Positions 1-8,500 of a DNA stretch of 64,000 bases are shown piece by piece. The stretch is from positions 186,001 to 250,000 of the forward strand of contig DALZZF010000001.1 in NCBI GenBank assembly GCA_031987605.1. The letters run 5' to 3'. The number at the start of each line of letters is the position of its first letter. Position 1 is the first letter of the stretch. Position numbers and translations under genes: made by a program. Origin of the DNA: JAFAGO01 sp031987605 (GTDB lineage Bacteria; Bacteroidota; Bacteroidia; Flavobacteriales; Weeksellaceae). The notes beneath the pieces are model-generated. The model made no database searches and was not told where the DNA came from. It saw only the letters and a program-made list of their open reading frames with translations.

Positions 1-1
1 C

Positions 2-214
2 GATTTACAATATGCATACCTTGAAGGAATCCGTGATTATGTACGCTCAAAAGGTGACTACCTGAACGGACAGATCGGAAACCCTGAAGGAGACGATTCA
101 CCGAACAAAAAATTCTATGATCCAAGAGTTTGGGTAAGAAAAGGAGAAGAAACTTTCAGCAAAAGACTGGAAAAAGCCTTTGAAGACCTGAACAACGTGA
201 ACACGCTGAAATAA
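2..214 (+). CDS. fbaA: Class II fructose-bisphosphate aldolase, C-terminal 70 residues (partial)
   Basis: The open frame enters from the left edge and ends with TAA at 212-214. The visible part reads YLEGIRDYV, then QIGNPEGDD, PNKKFYDPRVWVRKGE and AFEDLNNVNTL, which is the highly conserved tail of class IIa zinc-dependent aldolases. The enzyme reversibly condenses dihydroxyacetone phosphate and glyceraldehyde 3-phosphate in glycolysis and gluconeogenesis in the cytoplasm. The zinc ligands and catalytic residues lie upstream of the window. accD follows 21 bases downstream on the same strand, so the two are probably co-transcribed. Confidence 0.93.
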   Translation, partial: DLQYAYLEGIRDYVRSKGDYLNGQIGNPEGDDSPNKKFYDPRVWVRKGEETFSKRLEKAFEDLNNVNTLK

Positions 215-235
215 TTATCAAACACGATTACAAAT

Positions 236-1090
236 ATGGCTTTTGACTGGTTTAAAAGAAAAGCAAAAAACATCACCACTTCCACGGAAGAGAAAAAGGA
301 TGTTCCCAAAGGACTTTGGCATCAAACGCCATCTGGAAAAATCGTAGAACACGAGGAACTCCGGAAGAATAATTTCGTTTCTCCGGAAGATGGATTTCAT
401 GTGCGCATCGGCAGCAATGAATTTTATGATATGCTTTTTGATGATAAAAATTACAAAGAGCTCGATGCCAATGTGGAAAGCGTGGATATGCTTAAATTTA
501 AAGATACCAAAGCATACACCGACCGTTTGAAAGAAGTAAAAAGCAAAACCAAACTGAACGATTCCATCCGCAACGCCGTAGGAAAAGTAAACGGAACCGA
601 AATGGTGATTTCCTGTATGGATTTTGCCTTTATCGGAGGATCTTTGGGTTCGGTGATGGGAGAGAAAATACGCAGAGCCATCGATTACTGCATTAAAAAT
701 AAACTTCCGTACATGATTATTTGTCAATCCGGAGGTGCCAGAATGCAGGAAGCTGCTTTTTCGCTGATGCAGTTGGCGAAAGTACAATCTAAACTGGCTC
801 AGCTTTCAGATGCAGGACTTCCTTATGTGGCGTATCTTTGTGATCCGACTTTTGGAGGAATCACCGCCTCTTTTGCCATGACCGCGGATGTGATTATGGC
901 GGAACCGGGCGCACTGATCGGATTTGCGGGACCACGTGTGATCCGCGAAACCATAGGTAAAGATTTGCCGGAAGGATTCCAGACTTCAGAATTTCTTTTG
1001 GAGAAAGGATTTGTGGATTTTATTGTAAAAAGAACGGATATTAAAGAAACCGTTTCCAAAACGGTGAATTTATTGTATGCAAAAGCATAA
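236..1090 (+). CDS. accD: Acetyl-CoA carboxylase carboxyltransferase subunit beta
   Basis: This is the beta half of the carboxyltransferase that moves CO2 from carboxybiotin to acetyl-CoA, making malonyl-CoA for fatty acid synthesis; it works with AccA in the cytoplasm. The 284 residues carry the crotonase-type core: MDFAFIGGSLGSVMGEKI, CQSGGARMQEAAFSLMQ, DPTFGGITASFAM and EPGALIGFAGPRVIRET. In most AccD proteins the N-terminus holds a four-cysteine zinc ribbon. Here the aligned region (about residues 25-58: GLWHQTPSGK, then FVSPEDGFHVRI) keeps the frame of that domain but has no cysteine at all, so zinc is probably not bound. The ATG at 236 fits the usual start. A strong terminator follows the stop. 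Confidence 0.96.
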   Translation: MAFDWFKRKAKNITTSTEEKKDVPKGLWHQTPSGKIVEHEELRKNNFVSPEDGFHVRIGSNEFYDMLFDDKNYKELDANVESVDMLKFKDTKAYTDRLKEVKSKTKLNDSIRNAVGKVNGTEMVISCMDFAFIGGSLGSVMGEKIRRAIDYCIKNKLPYMIICQSGGARMQEAAFSLMQLAKVQSKLAQLSDAGLPYVAYLCDPTFGGITASFAMTADVIMAEPGALIGFAGPRVIRETIGKDLPEGFQTSEFLLEKGFVDFIVKRTDIKETVSKTVNLLYAKA

Positions 1091-1111
1091 AAATTTGTAA
1101 CAAATAAAGAA

Positions 1112-1145
1112 AAATCTCACCTGATTCGGGTGAGATTTCTTTTTC
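1112..1145 (+). terminator. Rho-independent terminator after accD
   Basis: A perfect 10-bp stem (AAATCTCACC at 1112-1121, GGTGAGATTT at 1129-1138) with a 7-nt loop is followed by a T-rich run to 1144. It would end the fbaA-accD transcript. The start codon of the next gene is at 1146, directly after the T-run. Confidence 0.85.
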
Positions 1146-1658
1146 ATGAGAAAAGCCGTAAAAGTTTTCATTCATGCGCTGAAATCATTGAGTTTCAGCA
1201 AGCTGATGAAGTTGGGGAAACTAACTTTACCACATCCGCTGTTTTCAATTTTAAGTGCTTATGCGACATTAAAAACATTTGAAATCGCAAAAAAATATTT
1301 TCCGGAAACCAATTCCTCCAATGGTGTGGGCAATGCCTTTCGACACGCCCTTTGGTGTTGCCTGATTATGATGTATTGCTGCAAAATTTCCTCACCCAAA
1401 AAAGCATTACAATGGTGCAAAAGAATGACCGATATGCATGAAGAACTCTTTCCCAACGAACCTTTGGAAACCAAAATGGATCTTCATAATAACGAAGTGG
1501 GAATGACTATTTTCATGGAAATGCTTCCGGGAATTCATCGCCAGTTTTTTGAGAAAAACTTTTTTATTGATGTTATTCTTGGAAAAGTAAAAACCGCAAA
1601 AGTGCTTGAAAATCTGAATGATAATTTCGGGAATGAACTGGTGTATTTAAAAAAATAG
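1146..1658 (+). CDS. DUF6973 domain-containing protein
   Basis: A 170-residue protein of unknown function. The stretch from about residue 60 carries NAFRHALWCC, then HEELFP and MDLHNNEVGM, the pattern of the DUF6973 family (conserved N-x-F-R-H, H-E and D-x-H-N-N). That spacing of His, Asp and Asn could form a metal or nucleotide site, but this is inference. There is no clear signal peptide; the N-terminus is basic and hydrophobic. The ATG at 1146 immediately follows the accD terminator, with no Shine-Dalgarno site. A later Met at residue 21 is a possible alternative start. Confidence 0.75.
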   Translation: MRKAVKVFIHALKSLSFSKLMKLGKLTLPHPLFSILSAYATLKTFEIAKKYFPETNSSNGVGNAFRHALWCCLIMMYCCKISSPKKALQWCKRMTDMHEELFPNEPLETKMDLHNNEVGMTIFMEMLPGIHRQFFEKNFFIDVILGKVKTAKVLENLNDNFGNELVYLKK

Positions 1659-1721
1659 CAACAAAATTTGTATTTTCGTTTCACCAAATCCTTTTTCCTT
1701 TTACAATTCTGAAAAAATACA

Positions 1722-2798
1722 ATGAAGAAATTCAAAAAACTCACCGTAAAAGTGGGCAGCAATGTTATTACAAAAGCAGACGGAAAGCTGGATATTACCC
1801 GAATTTCTGCATTGGTGGATCAGATTGCTGAACTTCATAAGCAGGGATTCGAAATCATTTTGGTTTCTTCGGGGGCTGTTGCTGCAGGAAGAAGTACGCT
1901 TACGCCCAAAAAGAAAATGCACGTGGTGGATGAACGTCAACTTTTCTCCGCAATCGGGCAGGCAAAACTTATGAATTATTACTGGGATCTTTTCCGCGAA
2001 CATGGAATTGTGGTGGGGCAGGTTCTGACCACGAAAGACCATTTTTCAAACCGTAGAGGGTATCTCAATCAAAGAAATTGTGTGCGTGTAATGCTTGATA
2101 ATCAGGTAATTCCGATAGTGAATGAGAATGATGCAGTTTCCGTTACCGAACTCATGTTTACCGATAATGATGAACTTTCCGGACTGGTTGCTTCCATGAT
2201 GGATTCAGATGCATTGATTATTTTAAGCAATGTTGATGGTGTTTTTACAGGGATTCCTACGGATAAAAATTCCGAACTCATCCGAACCGTAAAAAAAGGA
2301 GAATCCATTTCCGATTATATTCAGAATACAAAATCCCAGTTCGGAAGAGGCGGAATGCTTACTAAAGAAAAGATTGCGCGAAAAATGACAGAAGAGGGAG
2401 TTGATGTCTACATCGCAAATGGAAAAACGGACGACATTATCCTGAATATTGTGAATGGAAAAAATAGTTTATTTACACATTTTGAACCAGTTACAGAAGA
2501 GGTTTCCAATGTAAAGAAATGGATTGCCCACAGCGATGGTTTTGCAAAAGGGGAAATTACCATTAACGAAAATGCAGAAAAAGCATTGTTCGGAAATAAA
2601 GCGGTCAGTCTTCTTCCTGTGGGAATTACCGCCGTCAAGGGAAATTTTGAAAAAGATGATCTGATTAAAATTTCAAATGAAACCGGAAAATATCTGGGAA
2701 TTGGAAAAGCGGTATACAGCTCCGAAAAAGCAAATGAATTGCTGGGAAAGAAAAATCAAAAGCCTTTAATTCATTACGATTATTTGTTCCTGGAATAG
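1722..2798 (+). CDS. proB: Glutamate 5-kinase
   Basis: ProB phosphorylates L-glutamate with ATP to gamma-glutamyl phosphate, the first step of proline synthesis, in the cytoplasm. The 358 residues begin with the amino-acid-kinase motif KLTVKVGSNVIT and continue with LVSSGAVAAGR, VNENDAVS and NDELSGLVASMMDSDALIIL, then FGRGGMLTK. The last ~80 residues (VSLLPVGITAVKGNFEKDDL) are the PUA domain found in full-length ProB. Length is normal. proA follows after 27 bases, so this is a proBA operon. A near-consensus -7 box (TATTTTCG, 1671-1678) preceded by TTTG lies about 45 bases before the ATG. Confidence 0.96.
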   Translation: MKKFKKLTVKVGSNVITKADGKLDITRISALVDQIAELHKQGFEIILVSSGAVAAGRSTLTPKKKMHVVDERQLFSAIGQAKLMNYYWDLFREHGIVVGQVLTTKDHFSNRRGYLNQRNCVRVMLDNQVIPIVNENDAVSVTELMFTDNDELSGLVASMMDSDALIILSNVDGVFTGIPTDKNSELIRTVKKGESISDYIQNTKSQFGRGGMLTKEKIARKMTEEGVDVYIANGKTDDIILNIVNGKNSLFTHFEPVTEEVSNVKKWIAHSDGFAKGEITINENAEKALFGNKAVSLLPVGITAVKGNFEKDDLIKISNETGKYLGIGKAVYSSEKANELLGKKNQKPLIHYDYLFLE

Positions 2799-2825
2799 AT
2801 TGGTAATCAATATTTAAACCCAAAA

Positions 2826-4064
2826 ATGAACTGGAAAGACGAAGTTAAAAAAGCATCTTATTCGCTCAATATTTTAGAAGAAAATGAAATCAATGAAGTC
2901 CTGATTTCTCTGGCAGATTCCATCAATGAAAATGTAGGTTTTATTTTGGAAGAAAATGCAAAGGATTTGGCGAAAATGGATAAGGAAAATCCAATGTACG
3001 ATCGTCTTTTGCTTTCGGAAGATCGTTTGCAGGGAATCGCTTCCGATATCCGGAATGTAGTTTCTTTGCCATCCCCTTTAGAAAAAATATTATCCGAAAC
3101 GATTCGTCCGAACGGAATGAAGATTTCAAAAATTACGGTTCCTTTCGGTGTGGTCGGAATTATTTACGAAGCACGGCCAAATGTAACTTTTGATGTGTTT
3201 TCATTATGTTACAAATCCGGAAATGTTTGTGTTTTAAAAGGCGGAAGTGATGCGTATTTGTCGAATCTCGCCATTGTTACCGTCATTAAAAACGTCTTAA
3301 AAAAATTCAATCTTAATGAAAATTTCATTACGCTTCTGGATGCCGGGCGTGAAGCCACAGCGGAATTAATGAATGCAGTTGGAACGGTGGATGTGATTAT
3401 CCCAAGAGGTGGAAAGGGTTTGATCAATTATGTGCGCGAAAATTCGAGAGTTCCCGTGATTGAAACCGGAGCCGGAGTGGTGCATGTGTATTTCGATAAA
3501 GATGCGGATTTGGAAAAAGGAAAAAACATTGTGTTCAACTCCAAAACCAGAAGGGTAAGTGTGTGTAATGCGCTGGATTGTTTGATTATTCACGAATCGC
3601 GACTATCGGATTTACCCGAAATTACAAAGGATTTAGCCCAAAAAAATGTTGAAATTTTTGCTGATGAAGCATCGTTTTCAGTTTTAGATGGAATTTATCC
3701 TTCCGAATTGCTACAACACGCCACGGAAGAAAGTTTCGGAACCGAATTTTTGTCGTATAAAATGGCGATAAAAACCGTTGCCAATATTGATGAAGCCATT
3801 CAACACATCGCAGAAAATTCTTCTCAACATTCGGAATGTATCATCACAGAAAATTCCGGAACTGCCGCTTATTTTACCAAAAGAGTGGATGCGGCCTGCG
3901 TATACACGAATGTTTCCACCGCTTTTACGGATGGCGCACAGTTTGGCTTAGGCGCAGAAATCGGAATTTCCACTCAAAAACTCCATGCGCGCGGACCGAT
4001 GGCATTGGCAGAACTGTGTTCTTATAAATGGATTATTTCCGGTGATGGACAAATCCGGAATTAG
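2826..4064 (+). CDS. proA: Gamma-glutamyl phosphate reductase (glutamate-5-semialdehyde dehydrogenase)
   Basis: ProA reduces gamma-glutamyl phosphate with NADPH to glutamate 5-semialdehyde, the second proline step. The 412 residues match the aldehyde-dehydrogenase fold of the family: VPFGVVGIIYEARPNVT near residue 105, SGNVCVLKGGSDA, PRGGKGLINYV, the catalytic cysteine in RRVSVCNALDCLI, and the C-terminal AQFGLGAEIGISTQKLHARG. Length is typical. It sits 27 bases after proB on the same strand, and the unstable acyl phosphate is normally passed directly between the two enzymes. Confidence 0.97.
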   Translation: MNWKDEVKKASYSLNILEENEINEVLISLADSINENVGFILEENAKDLAKMDKENPMYDRLLLSEDRLQGIASDIRNVVSLPSPLEKILSETIRPNGMKISKITVPFGVVGIIYEARPNVTFDVFSLCYKSGNVCVLKGGSDAYLSNLAIVTVIKNVLKKFNLNENFITLLDAGREATAELMNAVGTVDVIIPRGGKGLINYVRENSRVPVIETGAGVVHVYFDKDADLEKGKNIVFNSKTRRVSVCNALDCLIIHESRLSDLPEITKDLAQKNVEIFADEASFSVLDGIYPSELLQHATEESFGTEFLSYKMAIKTVANIDEAIQHIAENSSQHSECIITENSGTAAYFTKRVDAACVYTNVSTAFTDGAQFGLGAEIGISTQKLHARGPMALAELCSYKWIISGDGQIRN

Positions 4065-4066
4065 TT

Positions 4067-4083
4067 TTGCTCCGGAGGAGCAA
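4067..4083 (+). repeat. Short palindrome with TCC-TCC-GGA type core after proA
   Basis: A perfect 7-bp stem, TTGCTCC then GGAGCAA, around a GGA loop, starting 3 bases after the proA stop. It lacks a T-run on either strand, so it is a weak terminator candidate. Its core (TCCTCCGGA on the opposite strand) is the same as in the paired palindromes at 54514-54535 and 54636-54657, suggesting a genomic REP family. The remaining gap to 4218 shows no other recognisable feature. Confidence 0.5.
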
Positions 4084-4218
4084 TATCTTTAGCAGGAGAA
4101 TTAAGAATCTCACAATCAATAGAGTGCACTCCCAATATTATAGCTTAGAGTTTAATATTCTGATTTATAATTATTTAACCAATTTTTCTGGTTGATTTTT
4201 ATTATAATTAAATTGGAA

Positions 4219-4730
4219 TTAAAAGTAAAAAGAAAACTCCCCACTAGGATCACTATACAGTAGAGGATTATTCATTACATACCCGTACGTGTTGTAGTTT
4301 TGGGTGTTGTACGGATCCTGTATATTCTCATCAGCATTTAAGAATCTTCGTAGAAGTGGGTCGTACAATCTTCCGTTCATATGGATTAAGCCTACTTCTG
4401 CAAAATGTTCGTGAGAAGTATATCCTCTGTCTACTACAAGATTTCCATCAGATAAATAATTTCTGATCTGCTCCTTATCAGTTATGATAGCATTGTTGCC
4501 AATTTTCAGATGAGTCAAAGAGCCCCATGCATCAAAGTGTCTTTGTTCAAGATTATTGCCCGCTTCATCAGTAATGGCAAGAATACTGCCCAAATAATCC
4601 TTATGTAAAAACTTAAATGAACCGCTGCTCTCCGTATAGTTTTTCAAATATACAATATTGCTTTCATACGGTGTGCCACCAATGTATAGTAAATGCTTCT
4701 CTTGTACTATTTGGTATTTTTACCGTCACG
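4219..4730 (-). pseudogene. Rhs core domain fragment (displaced module)
   Basis: Reading leftward from a stop at about 4730, the frame encodes KHLLYIGGTPYESNIVYLKN, HKDYLGSILAI, RGYTSHEHFAEVGL, HMNGRLYDPLLRRFLNADEN and NNPLLYSDPSGEF, then ends with SFYF and a stop. This is the Rhs hyperconserved core, closely matching residues of about 1790-1932 of the large Rhs protein next door. There is no ATG; the longest track needs a TTG at 4647. The usual variable toxin tip is missing: only four residues follow the core. It is a degenerate duplicate left by recombination, or a silent donor cassette. Confidence 0.8.
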
Positions 4731-4743
4731 GATTACAAATCCG
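4729..4743. repeat. 15-bp palindrome at a module junction
   Basis: CGGATT-ACA-AATCCG is a perfect inverted repeat with a 3-nt centre. It lies where the displaced lipoprotein fragment and the Rhs core fragment meet and contains the stop that cuts off the lipoprotein frame. It is of the short REP type and could have been a recombination point. Confidence 0.5.
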
Positions 4744-4828
4744 CGACATCGGGGGCATTGCCCATACAACTTCCAAAAAATAATATTGAAAAAATTGACA
4801 ATATTCTAATCATTTCTTTTGTTACCAT
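4733..4828 (-). pseudogene. Truncated N-terminus of an immunity-type lipoprotein
   Basis: The minus frame starts at ATG 4828 and runs 31 residues to TAA at 4735-4733. It begins MVTKEMIRILSIFSILFFGS then C, a signal peptide with lipobox, and is the counterpart of the start of the intact lipoprotein at 5011-5556 (MVVRFFSIIGLFFFNSC). As in that gene, the ATG overlaps the stop of an upstream Rhs C-terminal segment. The rest of the gene is gone, replaced by Rhs core sequence. Confidence 0.65.
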
Positions 4829-5010
4829 TATGTGAATTTATTACGAGTTTGATATTGAAAATATGGATTCATTCCTGCTGATAATACTTTAAATTCTGGC
4901 TGTGGAGATATCCATTTATGAGCCGCAACATTTTGTATAGGATGCCTTATATGTCGGTCAGAGTCAATCCCAATTCTATAATTTCCCCAACCTACGTAAG
5001 CAGCACCTAA
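4828..5010 (-). pseudogene. Displaced Rhs toxin C-terminal fragment (59 codons)
   Basis: Directly after the stop of the lipoprotein gene (5011) the minus strand encodes LGAAYVGWGNYRIGIDSDRH and continues to QYQTRNKFT and TAA. Aligned by eye it matches 47 of 59 residues at the extreme C-terminus of the large Rhs protein, and the next ATG overlaps its stop, as at the intact tip. It has no start codon. This is an orphan tip module of the kind seen downstream of Rhs and CDI toxins. Confidence 0.8.
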
Positions 5011-5556
5011 TTACCAATCCGCCTTATATTTCTTCCACTCTTCCGGAATCTTTTGTGATTTTTGATAAACTAAACAGGTATATTCTGAAGGTTTAAATAA
5101 TGTTTTAGGCATTTCTAATAAGTAAATTTTATCTCCTTCAATTTTTAATTTATAAGTATATATTTTTAAACTTCTGTCAGAAGAAAAAGAAGCTTCGTCT
5201 ATAAAAAAAATATTATTTTTTTTATAGACTATCCCTCTATATCCTGTTACATTAGGATCAGGATTTAAATAATTAAAATTTCTAACCTTTCCATTTTTAT
5301 AAAATTGTAGAAATGAAGGACTTATTAGACTTCTTTTTTTTATTTGATTGAATTGATTATCCGAATCGAATCTTTCAACTATTTCATATAAATAATTTAT
5401 ATCTATTTGCGAATAGATGGCATTATCAAATTTTTCTGCATTAGAAAATCTATAAGACTTTGACGGAACTTTAATGATGCCATCTTTTAACATCTGTTGT
5501 CCTATACAAGAGTTAAAAAAAAACAGTCCTATTATTGAAAAAAATCTTACTACCAT
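5011..5556 (-). CDS. Lipoprotein overlapping the Rhs gene; candidate immunity protein
   Basis: A 181-residue protein with an N-terminal hydrophobic stretch and lipobox (LFFFNSCIGQ, Cys at about 17), so probably a membrane-anchored lipoprotein facing the periplasm or cell surface. The mature part is rich in Tyr, Lys and Ile and I recognise no family. Its ATG overlaps the stop of the Rhs gene, so the two are translationally coupled. Position straight after a polymorphic-toxin tip is where immunity genes sit; that role is inferred from context only. The gene is visibly more AT-rich than its neighbours, a sign of transfer. A second, truncated copy of its start lies at 4733-4828. Confidence 0.7.
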   Translation of the reverse strand: MVVRFFSIIGLFFFNSCIGQQMLKDGIIKVPSKSYRFSNAEKFDNAIYSQIDINYLYEIVERFDSDNQFNQIKKRSLISPSFLQFYKNGKVRNFNYLNPDPNVTGYRGIVYKKNNIFFIDEASFSSDRSLKIYTYKLKIEGDKIYLLEMPKTLFKPSEYTCLVYQKSQKIPEEWKKYKADW

Positions 5557-8500
5557 GATGTGAATTTATTACGGGTTTGATATTGTAGATATGGGTTTAT
5601 TCTATTTGACAAAACCAAGAATCCGGGCTGTGGAGATAACCAACTATGAGCCATAATATTTTGTATGGGATGTCTTACATGACGGTCAGAATCTATACCA
5701 ATTCTATAATTGCCCCAACCTATGTAAGCAGCACCTAAACGATATCTTGGACCTTCTTCATAAACAAAACCATAAGGTAAAGTTGCTCCACCCATTGTTT
5801 TTAATACTCCATTTTTATTAGTATAATCCATCATATAAGGATCCCAGTCTTTATAACTTTCTTCTTTTCTTTCTCCTGTAAACAGATTAAACCCTGCATG
5901 GAAATCTCCTATGTTTATAGTCATTGCAGCAGTTCTCCAACGGTCGTTTCCATCACCTAATATTCCTCCTGCAACAGGTTTTTTATCAAACGGACTTCCA
6001 TCATTCTCATAAGTTAAAGAAAAATCTCCGCTGCCTAATCCTATAATGCCTGTTTGCTGTTTGTGCAATCCGCTCCATTTATTAGTACCCAAACTAAAAC
6101 TAAATGCTTTGCTGCTATAGCTAAACATCGCAGATTTTCTGTATTCCCAGCCGCTTGCTCCACTTCCTGCGTGTGCTCCGTAATTCATAATTCCAAAACC
6201 TGCATCTAAACTAAAATCTCCCATATGAAAGGTTGTACTTATACTCGCTCCAATACCAATTCCTTGCCCAAATGCAAAACTTGGGGAAACAAAAAATTTC
6301 TGTCCAAAAATTGTAGGTCTCCAAGAGAACTCGGGTAAGAATTGATTTACAAGAAAACTCGCAGTAGCTTGCCAGCTTGAAAAAACATTTCCATATCCTC
6401 CAAATAAGCCGGCCTTTATAGCAGCGTTAAAAATAGTTTTTAGAAACCCCACATTGCTACCATTTCCCGTTATTATTGCTTGTGCCATATACATAATAGT
6501 AGATACCACTACTGCTTGGCTTGCAGAAATAATGAATGCGGTAATGAGTGGTAAAAAAGCAAATTCCCCACTCGGATCGCTAAACATCAGCGGATTGTTC
6601 AGCACATAACCATATTTGTTGTAGTTCTGCGTATTAAATGCATCCTGTATGTTTTCATCAGCATTTAAGAATCTGCGTAATAACGGATCATACAAACGAC
6701 CATTCATGTGGATTAAGCCTACTTCTGCAAAATGTTCGTGACTGGTGTAACCACGGTCTACTAAAAACTCATAGTTTCCAACGTTATTAGGATCTACCGT
6801 TGCACCGGCAATTTTAAGGTTGGTGAAATTGCCCCACGCATCATAATGCCGCTGCTCTATCGCATAGCCGTAATCATTTGTAATGGCTAAGATGCTTCCT
6901 AAATAATCTTTGTGTAAAAAGTGGTAGGTTCCCGTGCTTTGGCTGTAATTTTTTAAATAAACAATATTACTCTCATACGGTGTACCGCCAATGTATAGCA
7001 AATGCTTCTCTTGTCCCGTTTGGTTGTTCCGTATCACTTCATAACTACCATCCTCACTATAATATTTCGTAAACTTACCGTCATTTTCCTCTCCAAAATT
7101 ACCTCCGTAGGTAACTTTCTGCCTCATAGAGGTCAATCCGTACTCAAAACGGACATCTCCTCTTACCCCGTTTATAAATACAGGGTCGTTGTTTTCGTTA
7201 TAGCTGATTTTCTGCAACAGGTCGTTGGTATAGTTAGCGGCGCCTGCGGCATTCAGCATCATGGCTGTGGGCTGGTATTTTTTCTGTGCATTGCTAAAAC
7301 TGAAGGTTCCCACCTGGTCATTTTGGGTAATCCTTCCTTTGTTGTCGTACACATTACGCTGCTGGTTTTGTGTAAAGGTTCCGGTTACGGGGTCTGTCCA
7401 GTTATAAAGGCGGTTGTTGTCATCATACTGGAAACTCTCGCTTATACTAAAATCACCACCCCGGAATCTGCTGTTCAGCTCGTTTTTTATAGCATCAAAA
7501 CTATAATCAACATATAAAACGGTGTTGCCCGTATTTATCGATTTGTGGTCGATGTAATCCAAAAATCCGTTACCGGTATAATTGTTTTCAATATTTACCC
7601 CTCCTAATCTTGTCTTTGTAACCTGTCCTTTGTCATTTACTTCATTCAGCTGCCAAAGGATTTTACCTGTACCTTTTTCTTTTACACGGTACAGCTCGCC
7701 GTTCCATGCTTCGTATTCATTTTCTATGCTTACTTTGGTCAGGATTCCCGAAGAGTAGAGTTGCTTTTCATAAGAGGCAACCCGCATTTTATCGTCATAG
7801 GTAATGCCTTTTTTGATAAAATATTTTCCGTTGCTGTCTTCGTAAGAACTCAGCACTCTGCCAAAAGTGTCATACGTGATTCCGCTACTATATGCTTTTC
7901 CTAAAGATGTTCCGCTTTTCCCGGTAATCAGGCCTTTGCTGTTGTAGGTAAAATTAATGGTTTTATCCGTAGCATTTCCCGATGTGGTTTTTTCCGTTTG
8001 CGTCTGTAACTGCCCTTTATTGTTGTAGGTATATGTTTTTTCGCCTTTCGGACTTTTGGTTTTGGAAATGGCTCCCATAAAACCGTTGTACTCGTATTCG
8101 TAAATACCGTTGGAGGGGTCTTCAAAACGCGCTTTATTTCCCCAAATATCGTAAGTGGTTTTTACAATATTGCCTTCATAATTGGCTTCTGTATTTTCGC
8201 CCGCTGCATTGTATTTGAAGGTAATCGTTCCTCCCAAATCTTCGGAAGAAATGATATTGCCCAAAGGGTCTGCTGTTTGCTTTTTGAAACGGTTGTTCGC
8301 ATTGGTCTCCGTAATGGTTACGGTACGACCGTTGTAAGAGGTCTCTACTATTTTTCCGGTAAAACCGGATGCTTTTACGGGACGGGAATACTCATCATAC
8401 GAAATAGTATTCCAATGTGCCGGCGATGAGCCGGAGTAGGGTTCGGATTCTCCTGATTTTCTACCCAGAGGGTCAAAAGAAGTTTTCACGGAAATGTATT

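Noticed and set aside
7002..7517. 171-codon plus-strand frame opposite the Rhs gene, and similar frames at 8864-9572
   Set aside because: These are antisense shadows of Rhs repeat sequence; the translations are low-complexity hydrophobic and Cys-rich, without a start context or a family motif.
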